Shown here: one piece after another, positions 19,401-31,367 of the stretch | Layout of the letters: each line of letters opens with the position of its first letter | How positions within the stretch are numbered: the first letter of the stretch is position 1 | Source of the DNA: Bidens hawaiensis | Lineage: Eukaryota; Streptophyta; Magnoliopsida; Asterales; Asteraceae | Assembly: GCA_021521415.1 (NCBI GenBank) | Contig: JAIQDT010001663.1 | Location: 434,001 to 498,000 of the forward strand | Direction: 5' to 3' | Length of the DNA stretch: 64,000 nt | Position numbers and translations under genes: made by a program | The notes under the pieces: generated by a model | Database searches by the model: none | Seen by the model: the letters and a program-made list of their open reading frames with translations, nothing else | What the model was told of the DNA's origin: nothing

Positions 19401-22400
19401 GTCGTCCACTACACGTCAAATGTTATAATCAATCAAAACCTAAATCTTTGATATATGATAATATAAATAAAAACGAACTCGTGGCCGCTGGAATCAATCC
19501 AAACGGACGTTTAGAACTCAAGTTATGTTATAATTAAGATTTAAGCGAGCTGGTACTGACCAGAATCTGAACAGCGAGTCGGAAGTCGGGTTTTGGTCAG
19601 TAGCCTTAAAATTTCATTACAAGAATAAAATTCTTCTGGACCGAACGTTGAATCCAACCAGAAGTATGAGAAAATGTTAAGTCAAACTAGGTGACTATTT
19701 TGCCCTTTAACGAGTTTTACACGATTTGACCAGTCAACATCCCTCAACCACCGAAATTGATTGAAGGTTATTGACTAGAGAATATGTATGAACGATTCAT
19801 ATGTTTACAACTTACCCGGAAAGTGAAAGAATCAACAGATACGAAGAGTCAAAGATCCTAAAGCAAGCAAAGTCAACCGTGTATGCGCGTATCTTCAACA
19901 ATAATGCAAAAAACCGAAGAGTTTGATGAAGGTTGGAGGTAGGTGAAGGCTGGAGACTCTCTCTAGGGCTAGGATCAAGTTTGTGGCAGAGAATTATGAT
20001 GTGTTTATATAGAGATTACAAAAACGAATCATATTTGGAAGATTTACTCGTTTAAGTAACTAAATACGATATTAATGACCAAATCAATGAAATAAGTTGT
20101 AGATTTCGTGCATGATCAGTAATTTATGAATATGAACATGTATTTTAGTTATAATCCTTCTCTTGGACCTTAATTTACTCGATTTATGTCAAAAATAAGC
20201 GATTTGGATGCTAAAAACAAATTAGGAAACAAAATAAGCTATTTAATGAGAAAATCTAGTACAATAACTAACAAAATTTGGCTTGGACACCAAGAAAACG
20301 AAATTGGACCAGCTATAACATTTCTTGGAGTTTAAGTTTCGTTAATTTAATCGAAAATAGGAAAGGATTGGCAAAATTAGTCCCTATAGTTCCCGAAAAT
20401 GCGATTTTTCGCCGTTTTTAGCGATTTTAAGAGTTTCTAAGGATTATTTTCATGGTCGAAAGTTATGGAATTATAAAATAAGTTAACCAAGTTAAATACA
20501 AGTTTTAATTAGTTAAAAGATCCGAATTACATTCTCGAATCGGTTTAAACAAATACGAAAAATCCGAGATGTTACACAACTCAGCAAAATCCCTTCGTAC
20601 CCAAATTGAAACCCTTGAAAAATTGAAGCCCTAACCGAACAACAAGTCTCATCAGTGTTTGGGCGTTTTTTCTTCCTCGTCGTCGCCGCTGGAAAAACAA
20701 AACCAAGTGGTGTTGAACAACGTTGTGCTTAGCGTCGTCGTTTTCACGATGTAGCCTAGGCTGTATGGATCACGGTGGAGAGGTGTGGTGTTGCTGGGGG
20801 AGGTGGGCTCCGGAGGTAGTGAGCACCCACATTATTTATTTCTTGTTCCTGAATGGTGGTGGCTACAAACATTATTTATTTATTATTATTTTTTAATTCA
20901 AGTGAATGTGTAATTACCATCGTACTCATCACATGTTATGCACATGCACCCACCTAACTGGACTTTTGGATGATCGTTAGTTTAAAGGACAAAAAACGAC
21001 ACAGTTTATCATTTAAAGGATAATGAGTGAGAGCAAACTTTTTAAAGGACCCAATCCATAAGTTAACTATGTTTAAAGGACAAAATTTGTAATTTTGTCT
21101 TATTATTATTATTATTATTATTAATTTTACTCATTTTAAATTTTCTTTTATAACTTTAAAATACAATATTTTTAAAAAATTTTGAATATACTGTTGAGAC
21201 GATATTATTTTTATCTACGTGCCAATATAAATTTTACTTCAAACCGATTTAGGTCAAATTTATGTCGAAACATTCAATAAAAACTTGACCCGACTCAGTT
21301 ATGAATTAAATTTATGTCGGCATGTAGATAAAAATAAGGACGTCTTCAACGATATATTCGATATTTTATAAAACTATATAGTTCTAAACTTATAAAAGAG
21401 AAACTAAATATGAGTAAAACTAATTATACTTAATTAAATATTAAAAAAATAACTAAGCTTGGCTTAAAAGTTGTCGTCCAAGACGGATTCATTCAAAAAT
21501 CATCAGTGAAGACAGATTTTATTTAAAACTCATCGGTGCAAACGAATTTGAAACAAGTTGATGGTTTTGATTGGCTCAAACAAATCTCGTCGGAAGACGG
21601 ATTTTGTTCAAAACTTGTCTCCGTCGATGGGTCTTAGCGGAACTTTATGGAATCTTATAAAAAAAATAATGATATTTTTGGTTTCTCTCTGTTAAATTGT
21701 GCCATTTAAAAAATATAATTAAAAAAATTTCTTGAATTCGTCCGAATTTATGAACTTCAAAATATAGGAAAAGTTCAAAATGTAAAGGGAGACAAAAATA
21801 AGCAGTGTGAGAATAATTTGTGACCACAAAAAAACCACTCAAAAAAATAATTACTAAAATATAAATAAAAAACGAAAAAATTAGAAACTAAACTGTTTCT
21901 CCTGTCAATCTTGTTCCAAGAAAAAAAACACGAAAGGACACAATGCCGAGAAAAAAAGACACAATGATGAAAATAAACTAAAAGAACAATGAAAAATAAA
22001 AAAGACACAATAGATCGCAAAATATAACACAACGTCGAACAAAACATAACACAATATCAAGAAAAAAAAACACAATCAATGACGAAATAAACACAATAAT
22101 AAACAAAAAGACACAATGATCTTTTTTGCTCAACACTGTATTTTTTTAATACGGGGAAGACGGTGGAAACATTTTGTGTTTTTACTTTTTTCGTTTTCTT
22201 ATTTAATTTTGAGTTATGATTTTTTTATTCATTTTTTATTATTTCTTTAAGAGTTTTTTTTCCTACAAATCCTTATTATCCTTCCCATTTTTGTCCCCTT
22301 TTATAGAATAAACAAGGGAAAATTCCCAAAATAGCTCATTCTGGAGAGATAATCCCTAAAATAGCTCAAAAGTCTTGATTAGTCTAAAAGAATTTGGACG

Positions 22401-25400
22401 GAGGAGACACATTGAGAGTAGATCTTTATTATGAGGGATCAGGCCAAACTCTTAAAAATATGGAGGGAGCATACCAAATATGAGAATAATTTTGATTGAT
22501 AAAGCCAAACTTTTGAAAATATTGAGGAAGCATGCTATATTTTTTTCTTAACTTTTCTTCTCAAAAGACAGTATTCCCAGACGGTTTTATTATGTTTTCT
22601 ACCTAGGCCGTACAAATTTTCAATTTATTGGAAAATGTATCTTTTTAATTTCGTATTAGAAGACGCATTTCAGAAAAATTTGTTCTAAGGAGACGAGATT
22701 TTTTCTTTTTCCTTCCTTGTCCGTCCTGATCATATACTTTTATAAGATACATTTGCTTCTTCATCATTTATACGAATTATCATCATCGGATCATCTTTCA
22801 CCTCTTATAATTTGTTCTTGAATCCAAAATGATGAATTTTAAGAGGGGAGATAATGTGGAGGTTATCGATATGGGTTCTGGGTTCATTGGTTCCACGTCA
22901 TTTAACCAATCATCACAATTCATACTCTTACATGAAATTCCAACAAGAACAAACAAACATCTAACTAGAACACTAATAACACTAAGAGTAAAGTGCTAAA
23001 ATCGTCCTTGAGGTTTGATCATTTTTGCGACTTTCGTCCAAAATATTTATTTTTTGCATCTGGACCATTTGAGATTTTCCAATTGTTGCCAATATCATCC
23101 AAATCGATAATTCCGTTAATCTTTTACTGTTAAATCAGGGGTAACATTGTCTTTTTATTTATTATCTATTAAACAAAAATAAAAAACTTGAACAAATATT
23201 ATTATTACTATATGTAATTATTATATTATTAATACTACTATTATATATATATTAAAAAGCAAAAGTTGGTTAACTCACAAAAGTTATTATTCATGAGCAT
23301 TAACCACTAACTTTTATACATATGTGTATAGAAGTTATCTTTTCACATTGGTAGTTCAAACTTCAATAGATTTTATACATATTAGTCCCTTCTAATATTT
23401 TTTTTGTGTACATGTATATCATTGTTCATTGTATGTGTGTTTTTATTTGTTTGTACCATGCAATGATGGTTAGCAACTTCTATTAATTTCTACTTCACTA
23501 GGAAACGACGGTGACCAACCGTTTCCTATCAACCAACATGACAGCATCATCTAGCAGTTCGCCGGTGACAACGAACAACACCAGTTTCACAACTCCTTAC
23601 CAAGTGTTTAATTCCCTTTTTATCCTTCTACATCGCCTTCAAACTTGCTTATCTTCTATGATGCCCGGTACTGATTGCCGTGTGTTGTTTGGGGGTTTAT
23701 ACCATTGTTTTTCTTAGTTATTGATTGACATATACAACTCTTAACAATTTGGGTTAGAGTTCATGTATGTTGTTCAGGGCTTCTAAGTTACGTATATACT
23801 AGCCACAATTATATTAACCATTCAACACAGTAACAAATAAACAAAATTTCTCTTCGACTGCTATTGTATACATGATTTTTATAATTCAAAGGCCTGTAAG
23901 TATCATCATATTAGATTTCATCATTGTTTAGAGCATTAAATTATCAATGTATACAAACACAATTCTGGAAATACAAAATGACGAGAGTTATTTTATGTTG
24001 CCTTCAGGTATTATGAAAGTGTCATTGCTTTACTAAAAAAACATAACATAATTCAGGTGTTTGTTACATGTTAAACTTTCTACGCATTCGAATTCATAAT
24101 GCAAACTCGACCCCTTTTATGATTTAGCACGCCTGCTGCAACGCGCGGGTAATAATACTAGTTTGTTATATTATATTATTAATACTACTATTTGTTATTT
24201 AAATATTGATCCGTAAGGGTTAGGTTATAATAGGAAGTATACTTTTTGTAGGAAGGATAAGAAGTAATCTTGTCAATTGATTTTGAATATGGAGGGTTGA
24301 GATTAGTTTAGGGGGAAATCAAGTGTGAACACAAGGTAAATGGCATAAAAAGAATAACACATTTGTTGATTTTGTCTCTCCATATGCAAGTCACATGCCA
24401 AATTCCCCCATCATTTTAAAACATCCATAACTTTTTTTTACGACGTTTTTATTGAAAAACAAATTCACCATAATAACAAGTGTCTTTTTATCTTTTATAT
24501 GAGTACCAAATTGTAATATAAAAATTAAAAAAAAAATTAGTGGGTTTTTTACAAATCGTATTTTACCGAATTGTGTTTTACAAAATTGTGTTATACAATA
24601 GTATTTTTCATTGTGTTTTTTCCATTGTGTTATTTACATTGTGTCATACAATTGTGTTTTTTATTGTATTTTTATCATTGTGTTTTTTTTTCATAGTGTA
24701 TTTTTCCATTATGTTTTTCATAGTGTTTTTCATTGTGTTTTTCGGACTTTTCCGGCGAGGTGGTGGCAGTGGGTGACGGTTGTGGTGGCAGTGGGCGGTG
24801 GAGTGGTGGTGGTTGTAAGAGATGAGTGAAGATGTAATTGGGTTTTTGAAATTAATTTAATTGGGTTTTGAGATTAAAGTAAGTGGGTTTTGATATTAAA
24901 GTATTAGACTAAAATACCCTCCTTCCTAGCCTTCTTAGAAAAATCAAACTTCTTATTTGAACCTAACCTGATCCGTAAATCAAACATGAAAGAGGTCTGA
25001 TCCTCATCCTTTTCAATCCAGTGCTACCAACCTTCTCCGGCCACCACCAATCATCACCACCTTCCCCGGTCACCACCACTTCCACCATCTCTCTTTAAAG
25101 GACTTGGGATGCACCAAGATAACAAAAACAGTGATAAAAATGTTTTCATCTTCTTTATTACAATTAAACCCTAGAATCACCTTCCACGATTTCAATATTA
25201 AAATTCGAGTATGATAGTAACAGAGGATGTTCAGTAATATGGGGCTTTGAATTACTAAATGGATATGAACATAACGACATTAAACTTACCTGGAAACGGT
25301 GCTGGACTTGATGGTCGGCGTTCTTGGCCAGAAAACTTGCAGCGGCGGACAAAAGCCGATAACAGGCCAACAGGGTTCGAGTATGGAGATTCGGTATTTA

Positions 25401-28400
25401 TAGGCTCAAACACAGCTTACCGATTTTCCCTAACTTCCCCTCGATTAATTGTAGCACTAATAATAGTTTCAAGGTTCAAATCATCTCGTTTGGTTTCAAG
25501 TTTTGAGTCAAGAGGTGTAGTTAGTTGATTGGTCGGGTCTTGATTCGAGCGTTTATGGCTTGCCGGAGTAACCAGACGGTGGCCGGAGATGGTGCCGGAA
25601 AGACGACGCTGGGAAACAAGGAGACAAAATTTCATGTTAACCCCTTAACTTTATAAAACATTTCATCTTAAGCCCCTTGTTTTTTAAAACATTAAAAAGT
25701 TCCATAATATTAAATATCTGAAAAGACACATTTACCCTTGACTTCACGATGAAGTTAAACGGAGTTAATAATTTGGACGACTTTGGCAACTATTGGGAAA
25801 CCTCAACGGTCCATATGCAAAAAAGAAGCTTTTTGAATGAAAGTCGCAAAACTGAACAAACCTCAGGAACGATTTTGTCACTTTACTCTAACACTAATTT
25901 TCAACAAGAAAAAGAAGATGAACTTCCATTATTGTTTTGCCATTTATCACCATAACAAACCACAACATTATCAAATTCCATGTCTTAATCAAGTAACATC
26001 GAACGAAATTGAAGAAGAAGATGAAGATGAATATAAGGGATAATAAGACAAAATGGCAAAAGACGTCCTTTACGTTTGACCTGATTTTCATTAGACGTCC
26101 TTTAATGAAAGAAATAGTAAAAGGCATAACTCATGTTTCAAATTTGTTTCACTTTACGTCCTTTATCACTAACCCAGTTAATTTTTCTTGTTAAATATGG
26201 TCACGTGCCTTGCACATGAGGGCATTGTGGTCATTTTACCCCTTTAAGGACTGTTTCTGTAATTAGACTAAACATTTGACCTTTTGAAAAAATACTTTTA
26301 TTTTCAATAAAATAAAAAAAATACAAATAACCCATCTCTCTCTCACACACACCTCTACCACATATCCGCCATCCACCATTTCATTTTCTTCGACAAATAC
26401 CACCCTCTCTAGCAGTTGTAAACCCTAATCCGGCCACCAATTTCAAATCATGTCACTAAATAGAGTGGGAATAGCGAAGAGGTACTCACGTTATCCCTAA
26501 GCGAGTTTCAGGCGTAATTGCAGCAACAGTTATGGTGGATTTGCGTTTTCCGTTCACCCACACTGCTCAAATATATGTTCTCTACTCACTTACACCAAAC
26601 CGCCACCACACCAACCATGATGAAATGTTTTGATGCAATTTGTTTCAAATCTGCACAATAGTTCGATTCCATTCCTTGGTGGAAGTGGTGGCTGGCATGA
26701 TGAGAATTGAGGGCAGGGGAGAGGCGGAGGTGTGACGGTCGGTGGCGGCGAAGGATGACGTGTTGCCGGAAGGCTAACATTGTCAGAATCCCCTAAAAAA
26801 ATCCGTCATCGGAGGATGATGTGTTTCAAATTGGGTTTGGAGAAATTTGAATAAATCGAAGAAAGGAAAAAATCGAAGAAAAGAAAAGAAAAATCTCGTC
26901 TCCTTAAAACAAATTTATCTGAAATGTGTCTTCCAAGACGAAATTAAAAAGACACATTTTTCAAGAATTTGAAAATTTGTACTGCACAGGTAGAAAACAT
27001 AATAAAACCGTCTGGGAGACTGTCTTTTGAGAAGAAAAGTTAAGAAAGAAATATAACATACTCCCTCAATATTTTAAAAAATTTAGCCTTGTCCATCAAC
27101 ATCATTCCCATATTTGGTCCGCTCCCTTCATATTTTTAAGAGTTTGGGCCTGCTCCCTCATAATAAAGATCTTCTCCCAATACGTCTACTCAGTCCAAAT
27201 TATTTAAAAACAATCAAAACTTTTAGGCTATTTTGGAAATTCTCTCTATAAAATGTGCTATTTTGAGAATTTTCCCAATAAACAAACTCTCAAAACATTA
27301 GCACTTTTATAAATTAAAGCATCAGGACCGGCCACACTTTGGCCTATGATTTAAGAAGTGAATGCGTTTAAATAAGGTTTTTTTAAATTGATTATCCGGA
27401 TATAGTGGTTTTTTTTTCTTTCTTTTTGGATGTCCATAGTTTTCTTATTGAAATAAACAAAATCTACATATTTTAATAAAATAAAATAATTGAAAACAAA
27501 TGTCACTTGAAGATTCATTCATAGTCTAAATTTTCCGTCTAATTTTTTATTTTTAATGAAAACATATTTATATCAGTTTAATCAAAACATAACAATCAAT
27601 CCAATAGCTAATTACATAAATTATAGGGATTAAAAATATACAAGTATTTATGTCAATATAATTAAAATATTCATACTTTTATTAAAAATCAGATATAACT
27701 TTTTTTATTAAATCAATTTATATACACTTTTGAGTGTCCGGGATGAATGTGATAAAAGTAAATGAACGATATTTATGAGTCTAAGATGATAAGGGTAAAA
27801 AGGAATTGTAAATGAATAGCAATTTTATTCTCACATATTCATTCAAACTCCATGGATCCATGAAGTTTTCATTCATCTCTTTCAAAACCGTAATATAAAA
27901 GCGTGCTTTATTCATGCTAATTTTATATATGATATTTTTTTTATGTCATTCATAATTAAGCATCTTATCATCTTTTGTTAGAATTCACCGTCCTATTAAA
28001 AAATATAATTATAACTTATAAAATCAATAGGTGTATTTTTTTATGATTATGAAGAAATTAAGTGAGAATACACAACATATTCGTATAAATATTCCATTAG
28101 AAAATATAATTTGAACTTATAAAGCCATTTAATTTGATAAATATAGTTTTTTTAATTAAACATTTAATTTTATAACTTAACCATATTTATTTTCAGCATT
28201 CCGTATATCACACGGTTTCTAAAGATTTTACTTATAATTTATAAACAAAAAACTTTTCCAAATATAGTTTTTCATTTCCTTTTGAATGGCCACAGTTTTC
28301 TTATTGCAAAAGCAGTGTTCTTACCGATGTGGTCTGTGGTCTAATCCTTAACGTTGGTTACACTGTGCCGGCTCATTAAGGGCCTAGTGCTACCATGGCT

Positions 28401-31045
28401 GGGTTAGCGAGGCAATTAGGCTTAACTAGGAAATGGTGGGGTCACCTCTAAATAAACAATTGAACTTTTTTTTCTTTTATTAAATGCCAAGTTAAATCGC
28501 AATACATGAGTTAACGGGTGAGCTAATTAAAACACCATATAGGACTACCTATATGGTAGATAACTAACCCAGTCATGACAACTTAGGTTTAAGCCAACTG
28601 AATGAATATTTTGTGTGTCATCTGGTATTCTATATTTGCTTTTCCTTTTTCTTTTTGTCTAATGTACAAAGAGTAGCAGCAGTACTATAGTAGTAGTAGT
28701 AATAATAATAATAATAATAATAACAACCATACCATCATCTTGGGTCCGCAGCTTTAATGTTGAAAAGGTAATAAGCTTCAAGCCAATTAAAGTTGAAGAT
28801 CTTTTGATGTAGGTATGAGAACAATAACTTCTACTCTGAGGCTAATACTCGGGCAGGTGTGGTATTATGTAACAACACAACAGCGCCTCAGCCTATAGGA
28901 TTCCAAAAGGCCACAACAAAGTTATTGTCAGACCTTCAAATTGCTGCACCAAGAGCATCCAACTATTATGCAGCTTCGACAAGAAAAGTATCTAGTAATG
29001 CAACCGTGTATGCCTTTGCCCAGTGTCATCTAAACATAAGCCAAAGCGTTTGTTTAAAATGCTTACAGATGACAACCGTGTATGGTTGTCTTCCTAGTGT
29101 ATCTGGGCAGGCAATGGACAATGGATGCTTCATGAGGTATGATAGGACTCCATTTTTTGGACAAAGCGAGACAACTGACATTTCATCTCTCCTGTGGGAC
29201 GGTGAGACCTCTACTCCGATTAAAAGCATTTTTCAAAGTAGCTAGCCATGCATATATCTTTGTGTTTTTATTCACTAGTTATGTAGTTTTTATCTACGAA
29301 TAAACATTTAGCATGTTTATAACGTACAGGAGATTCAAGCGAGAAACAATTAATAATTGGAGGAGTTATTGGAGGTGTAAGCTTTCTGTTGCTTCTACTT
29401 GCAATTTTCTTATGGCGTTGCAGATCTATGAAGGCTGGTAGAGGCCAGCAAGGTACACACAAGATGAATTTCAACATAAAACAGTTTTAAGTCTTTAAGG
29501 TGTATGTCTATCGGATATTTTACATGCTCTCTAAAAAATATTTCAAACTTTGTTGCCCAATTGATAGATAAATCAACTGGATCAGTAGAGTTGTTGGAGG
29601 GTCCTGCAAAATATAAATACCCGGATTTGAAAGCAGCGACTAATAATTTCAGCGATGAGAACAAACTTGGAGGGGGTATTTTTGGAGAAGTATATAAGGT
29701 ATTACGAAAGTACGTTTTTGTGACAGAACTATACTTAATGTACACGATGCTCCATTATCCAATTCATTGTTTGTGTTTGGTGACACTTACCAGGGAACTC
29801 TTAAGAATAAGGATGTGATTGCAATTAAGAAAACCAATATGACCTCTAGAAGAAGAAAGACGCACTTTTATGACCAACTTAAGATCTTAAGTAATGTTCA
29901 TCACCGGCATCTTGTACGTCTACTAGGATATTGTAGAAAAGGTGCCCAGTTATTCCTTGTACATGAGTACATGGAAAATCATAGCCTCGATCAGTTCCTC
30001 TTTGGTGAGAAGCACTGTGTTTAGTTTTTGAACAAACTGGATTTTCAAACTATTAACATCTTTGTATAGTTGGTAACGTATTTTATGTGATAGGTGACAA
30101 AATGATGTCTTTAAGCTGGAAACAGAGGATAGGTATAATCTTTGGGACAGCAAGAGGTCTTGCATATCTACATGAACAGTACCATGTTACCATCATCCAT
30201 AGAGATATAAAAACAAGCAACATTTTACTTGACAATGAATTCCAGCCAAAAATTTCAGATTTCGGGATGATAAGACTACTACCTGAGGATATGTCTCATG
30301 TCAGCACTGAATTGGCACAGTCATTGTATGCTTATATCAATATGGGAATTAACAAATAGTGCCTTTTTTGTGATAAATGTGTTACCAATATAAATTTTCA
30401 AATGTTGCCAGGAATAATGGTTATGTAGCACCTGAATATGCCAATTATGGACACTTATCTGAGAAGGTTGATACATACAGCTACGGTGTTTTGGTCCTTG
30501 AAATTATTAGCGGAAAGAGATACAAAGATGTCATAGATGATAAATTAGTCACTCTAAACCTTCTTGATCATGTAGGTGCATCAAAATTAAGGTTTTATTT
30601 CTTTAGACCATTTTAGTGATTTATGGTTTCAATTAGTTATATACATAGGCACAATTATTAGTTAATGCTAATATGTTATATGATGACGTGATAACTACTG
30701 TTAAGTGTGCTCTTATTAACTTTAATGTTGTTATATGTATGACAGGCATGGAAACTATATGAGAGTGGCACACATCTAAATCTGGTCGATGACAAACTAG
30801 ACCCTAGTGAATATGCAATAGAAGATGCAACTAAAATCATAGAGATTGCATTGATGTGCACTCAACCAACTGTTTCATCTAGACCAGCAATGTCTGAAGT
30901 GGTTACTTTTCTTAGTGATAAAACACTTGATGAAATGCCACCGGTAAGGTCTACCAATACAAATGATGAGGTGAAGATTCAAGTTTCTATGGAATCATCA
31001 ATATCCTATGCAACTGCCTCAACAATTCACCTTTCAGGACGTTAG
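16489..31045 (+). CDS. Cysteine-rich receptor-like protein kinase (two Gnk2/DUF26 domains)
   Basis: Eight exons join in frame into 648 residues: 16489-16895, 28813-29201, 29330-29452, 29568-29698, 29794-30004, 30094-30319, 30412-30571, 30746-31045 (TAG). Exon 1 gives a signal peptide and the first Gnk2 domain (C-x8-C-x2-C in [13 protein letters not shown]). Exon 2 gives the second ([13 protein letters not shown]). Exon 3 is the membrane span ([15 protein letters not shown]). The rest is the kinase: [11 protein letters not shown] loop, AIKK lysine, HRDIKTSN loop, SDFGM, APEY, and a C-terminal RPAMSEVV. It is closest to the CRK2/42-like group ([17 protein letters not shown]). Such receptors act at the plasma membrane in stress and defence signalling. 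The alpha-C glutamate is replaced by Gln (FYDQLKIL). The donor of exon 6 (CA/GTCATT) is weak. Intron 1 is 11.9 kb and packed with transposons; no stop or frameshift is seen in the exons. Confidence 0.93.
17394..18253. mobile_element. Non-autonomous hAT element nested in MULE 1
   Basis: The element is flanked by the exact 8-bp duplication GGTACAAT (17386-17393 and 18254-18261). Ends are TAGAGCTGTTCA and, inverted, TAGGTCTATTCA, matching at 9 of 12 positions. Subterminal GAGCTCGA/GCTCGGCTCG repeats are dense at 17415-17535 and 18080-18240. The interior (17750-18000) has GC-rich repeats built on CGCTCTGCTTATTCTGATG. No transposase is encoded. Confidence 0.85.
18554..20576. mobile_element. Solo LTR, copy 1, nested in MULE 1
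   Basis: The 2,023-bp unit begins TGTCACACCCCAACC and ends ATGTTACA (TG...CA), with a 5-bp target duplication CAACT (18549-18553 and 20577-20581). It has no coding sequence. It is homologous along its length to 53714-55616. This is the footprint left when two LTRs recombine and delete the internal region. The TGTCAC...GTTACA ends are common in plant Ty3-type LTRs. Confidence 0.85.
21729..22306. other. Residual kinase intron between the two MULEs, low complexity
   Basis: 21880-22130 is A-rich with many irregular ACACAATG-like words; the rest is AT-rich. Related TTGTGTTTT words in the opposite orientation occur at 24560-24750. ORFs across it are low-complexity artefacts. Confidence 0.6.
22829..22894 (+). 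pseudogene. Start of an Agenet-domain-like gene captured in MULE 2
   Basis: From a double ATG, 22 codons read [19 protein letters not shown] and then IGS. This matches the opening strand of plant Agenet domains (F-K-x-G-D-x-V-E-V ... G-F-x-G-S), small chromatin-reading Tudor-like modules. The match then stops: the following codons look random, so either an intron begins or the captured segment ends. Lying between MULE inverted repeats, it fits Pack-MULE capture. The short length keeps confidence low. Confidence 0.35.
22986..25888. mobile_element. Nested DNA element with 9-bp target duplication, inside MULE 2
   Basis: The exact 9-bp duplication TAACACTAA (22977-22985 and 25889-25897) flanks inverted ends starting GAGTAAAGTG. 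The inverted similarity runs for about 170 bases (22986-23160 with about 25730-25888; TTTTGCGACTTTC near 23023 and its complement near 25838). The duplication length and long ends point to the Mutator group. The interior includes a Helitron-like insert, a T/GTG-rich low-complexity stretch (24545-24810) and unassigned sequence. No transposase was found. Confidence 0.85.
23243..24161 (+). mobile_element. Helitron-like insert
   Basis: The 3' end has the Helitron look: a degenerate GC-rich hairpin (GCCTGCTGCAACGCGCGGG, 24131-24149) about ten bases before a terminal CTAG (24158-24161) followed by T. The proposed 5' end near 23243 (TATATATTAAAAAGCAAAAG) resembles plant Helitron starts but lacks a clear TC. 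A 23-base direct repeat flanks it (23220-23242 and 24170-24192), which is odd for a Helitron. No helicase is encoded. Confidence 0.45.
27286..28812 (+). other. Residual 3' part of kinase intron 1
   Basis: The stretch is AT-rich with no inverted ends found. A TAG/TAA trinucleotide run lies at 28686-28723, and the splice acceptor GATGTAG is at 28806-28812. A less AT-rich patch at 28320-28470 (GCCGGCTCATTAAGGGCC) may be an old insertion, but I cannot name it. Confidence 0.6.
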
Positions 31046-31367
31046 AGTTCTCTTTTCCTACAACATTTTCTGGTTATAAGTTGTATAAGTATATGCAATA
31101 AGATATTAATAAATATGAAGTTGCAGTCACCCAAGAGAGAAGAAGCTACATGTTACATTAAAACCATAAAGGTTTGTCATAATGTAATTATTATCTAATT
31201 AGTATATTTCACAACTTTGCCATTTGCTTATGGATTGGTCTGTCAACATAACTTTCTCTTTTGGCTGGTTGGTTGTGATGCTATCTTATACGATGAGGTC
31301 CGTTTGTTTCCTGGGTTCGAGTATCAGCTATGGCAATTGCTGGTAGCTCTACTTATTTATTTATTTA
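31046..31367 (+). other. 3' flank of the kinase gene with a SINE-like patch
   Basis: 31046-31210 is probably 3' UTR. Around 31255-31360, GGGTTCGAGTATC resembles a pol III B box and is followed by TTTA repeats, as at the end of a tRNA-derived SINE. An A box is not convincing. A Helitron end abuts at 31368. Confidence 0.35.

Larger units (their letters stand above)
16931..21719. mobile_element. MULE 1: Mutator-like element with long inverted repeats
   Basis: The element is flanked by the exact 9-bp duplication TAAAAAAAT (16922-16930 and 21720-21728), the Mutator length, though AT-rich. Long inverted repeats pair 16931-17185 with about 21455-21719 (for example GAGCCAATCAAAACCATC near 17093 and its complement near 21570). 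They continue as 17215-17390 with about 20930-21110; the right arm has about 350 extra bases (21110-21460). The interior holds a hAT element and a solo LTR. Without these it is about 1.9 kb and has no transposase. It starts 35 bases after the splice donor of kinase exon 1. The segment 20582-20930 may be captured gene sequence, but I do not recognise it. Confidence 0.82.
22316..27276. mobile_element. MULE 2: Mutator-like element with ~430-bp inverted repeats
   Basis: The element is flanked by an exact 9-bp duplication AATAAACAA (22307-22315 and 27277-27285). The ends begin GGGAAAATTC, then AAAATAGC, and the inverted repeats run for about 430 bases (22316-22745 with about 26850-27276), well matched throughout. 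For example, CAGACGGTTTTATTATG occurs near 22577 and its complement near 27000. The interior carries a nested long-TIR element (22986-25888) and a short Agenet-like fragment. Without the nested element it is about 2.05 kb and has no transposase. Element ends and size class resemble MULE 1, but the inner repeat sequences differ. Confidence 0.9.

Noticed and set aside
21645..22047. Phe/Tyr-rich minus-strand ORFs
   Set aside because: Low-complexity A-rich DNA with ACACAAT words; no protein signature.
23511..23717. Ser/Thr-rich ORF inside the Helitron-like insert
   Set aside because: Short, low complexity, no homology recognised.
24540..24829. Phe/Val-rich ORFs
   Set aside because: T-rich CATTGTGTTTTT repeats; no protein signature.
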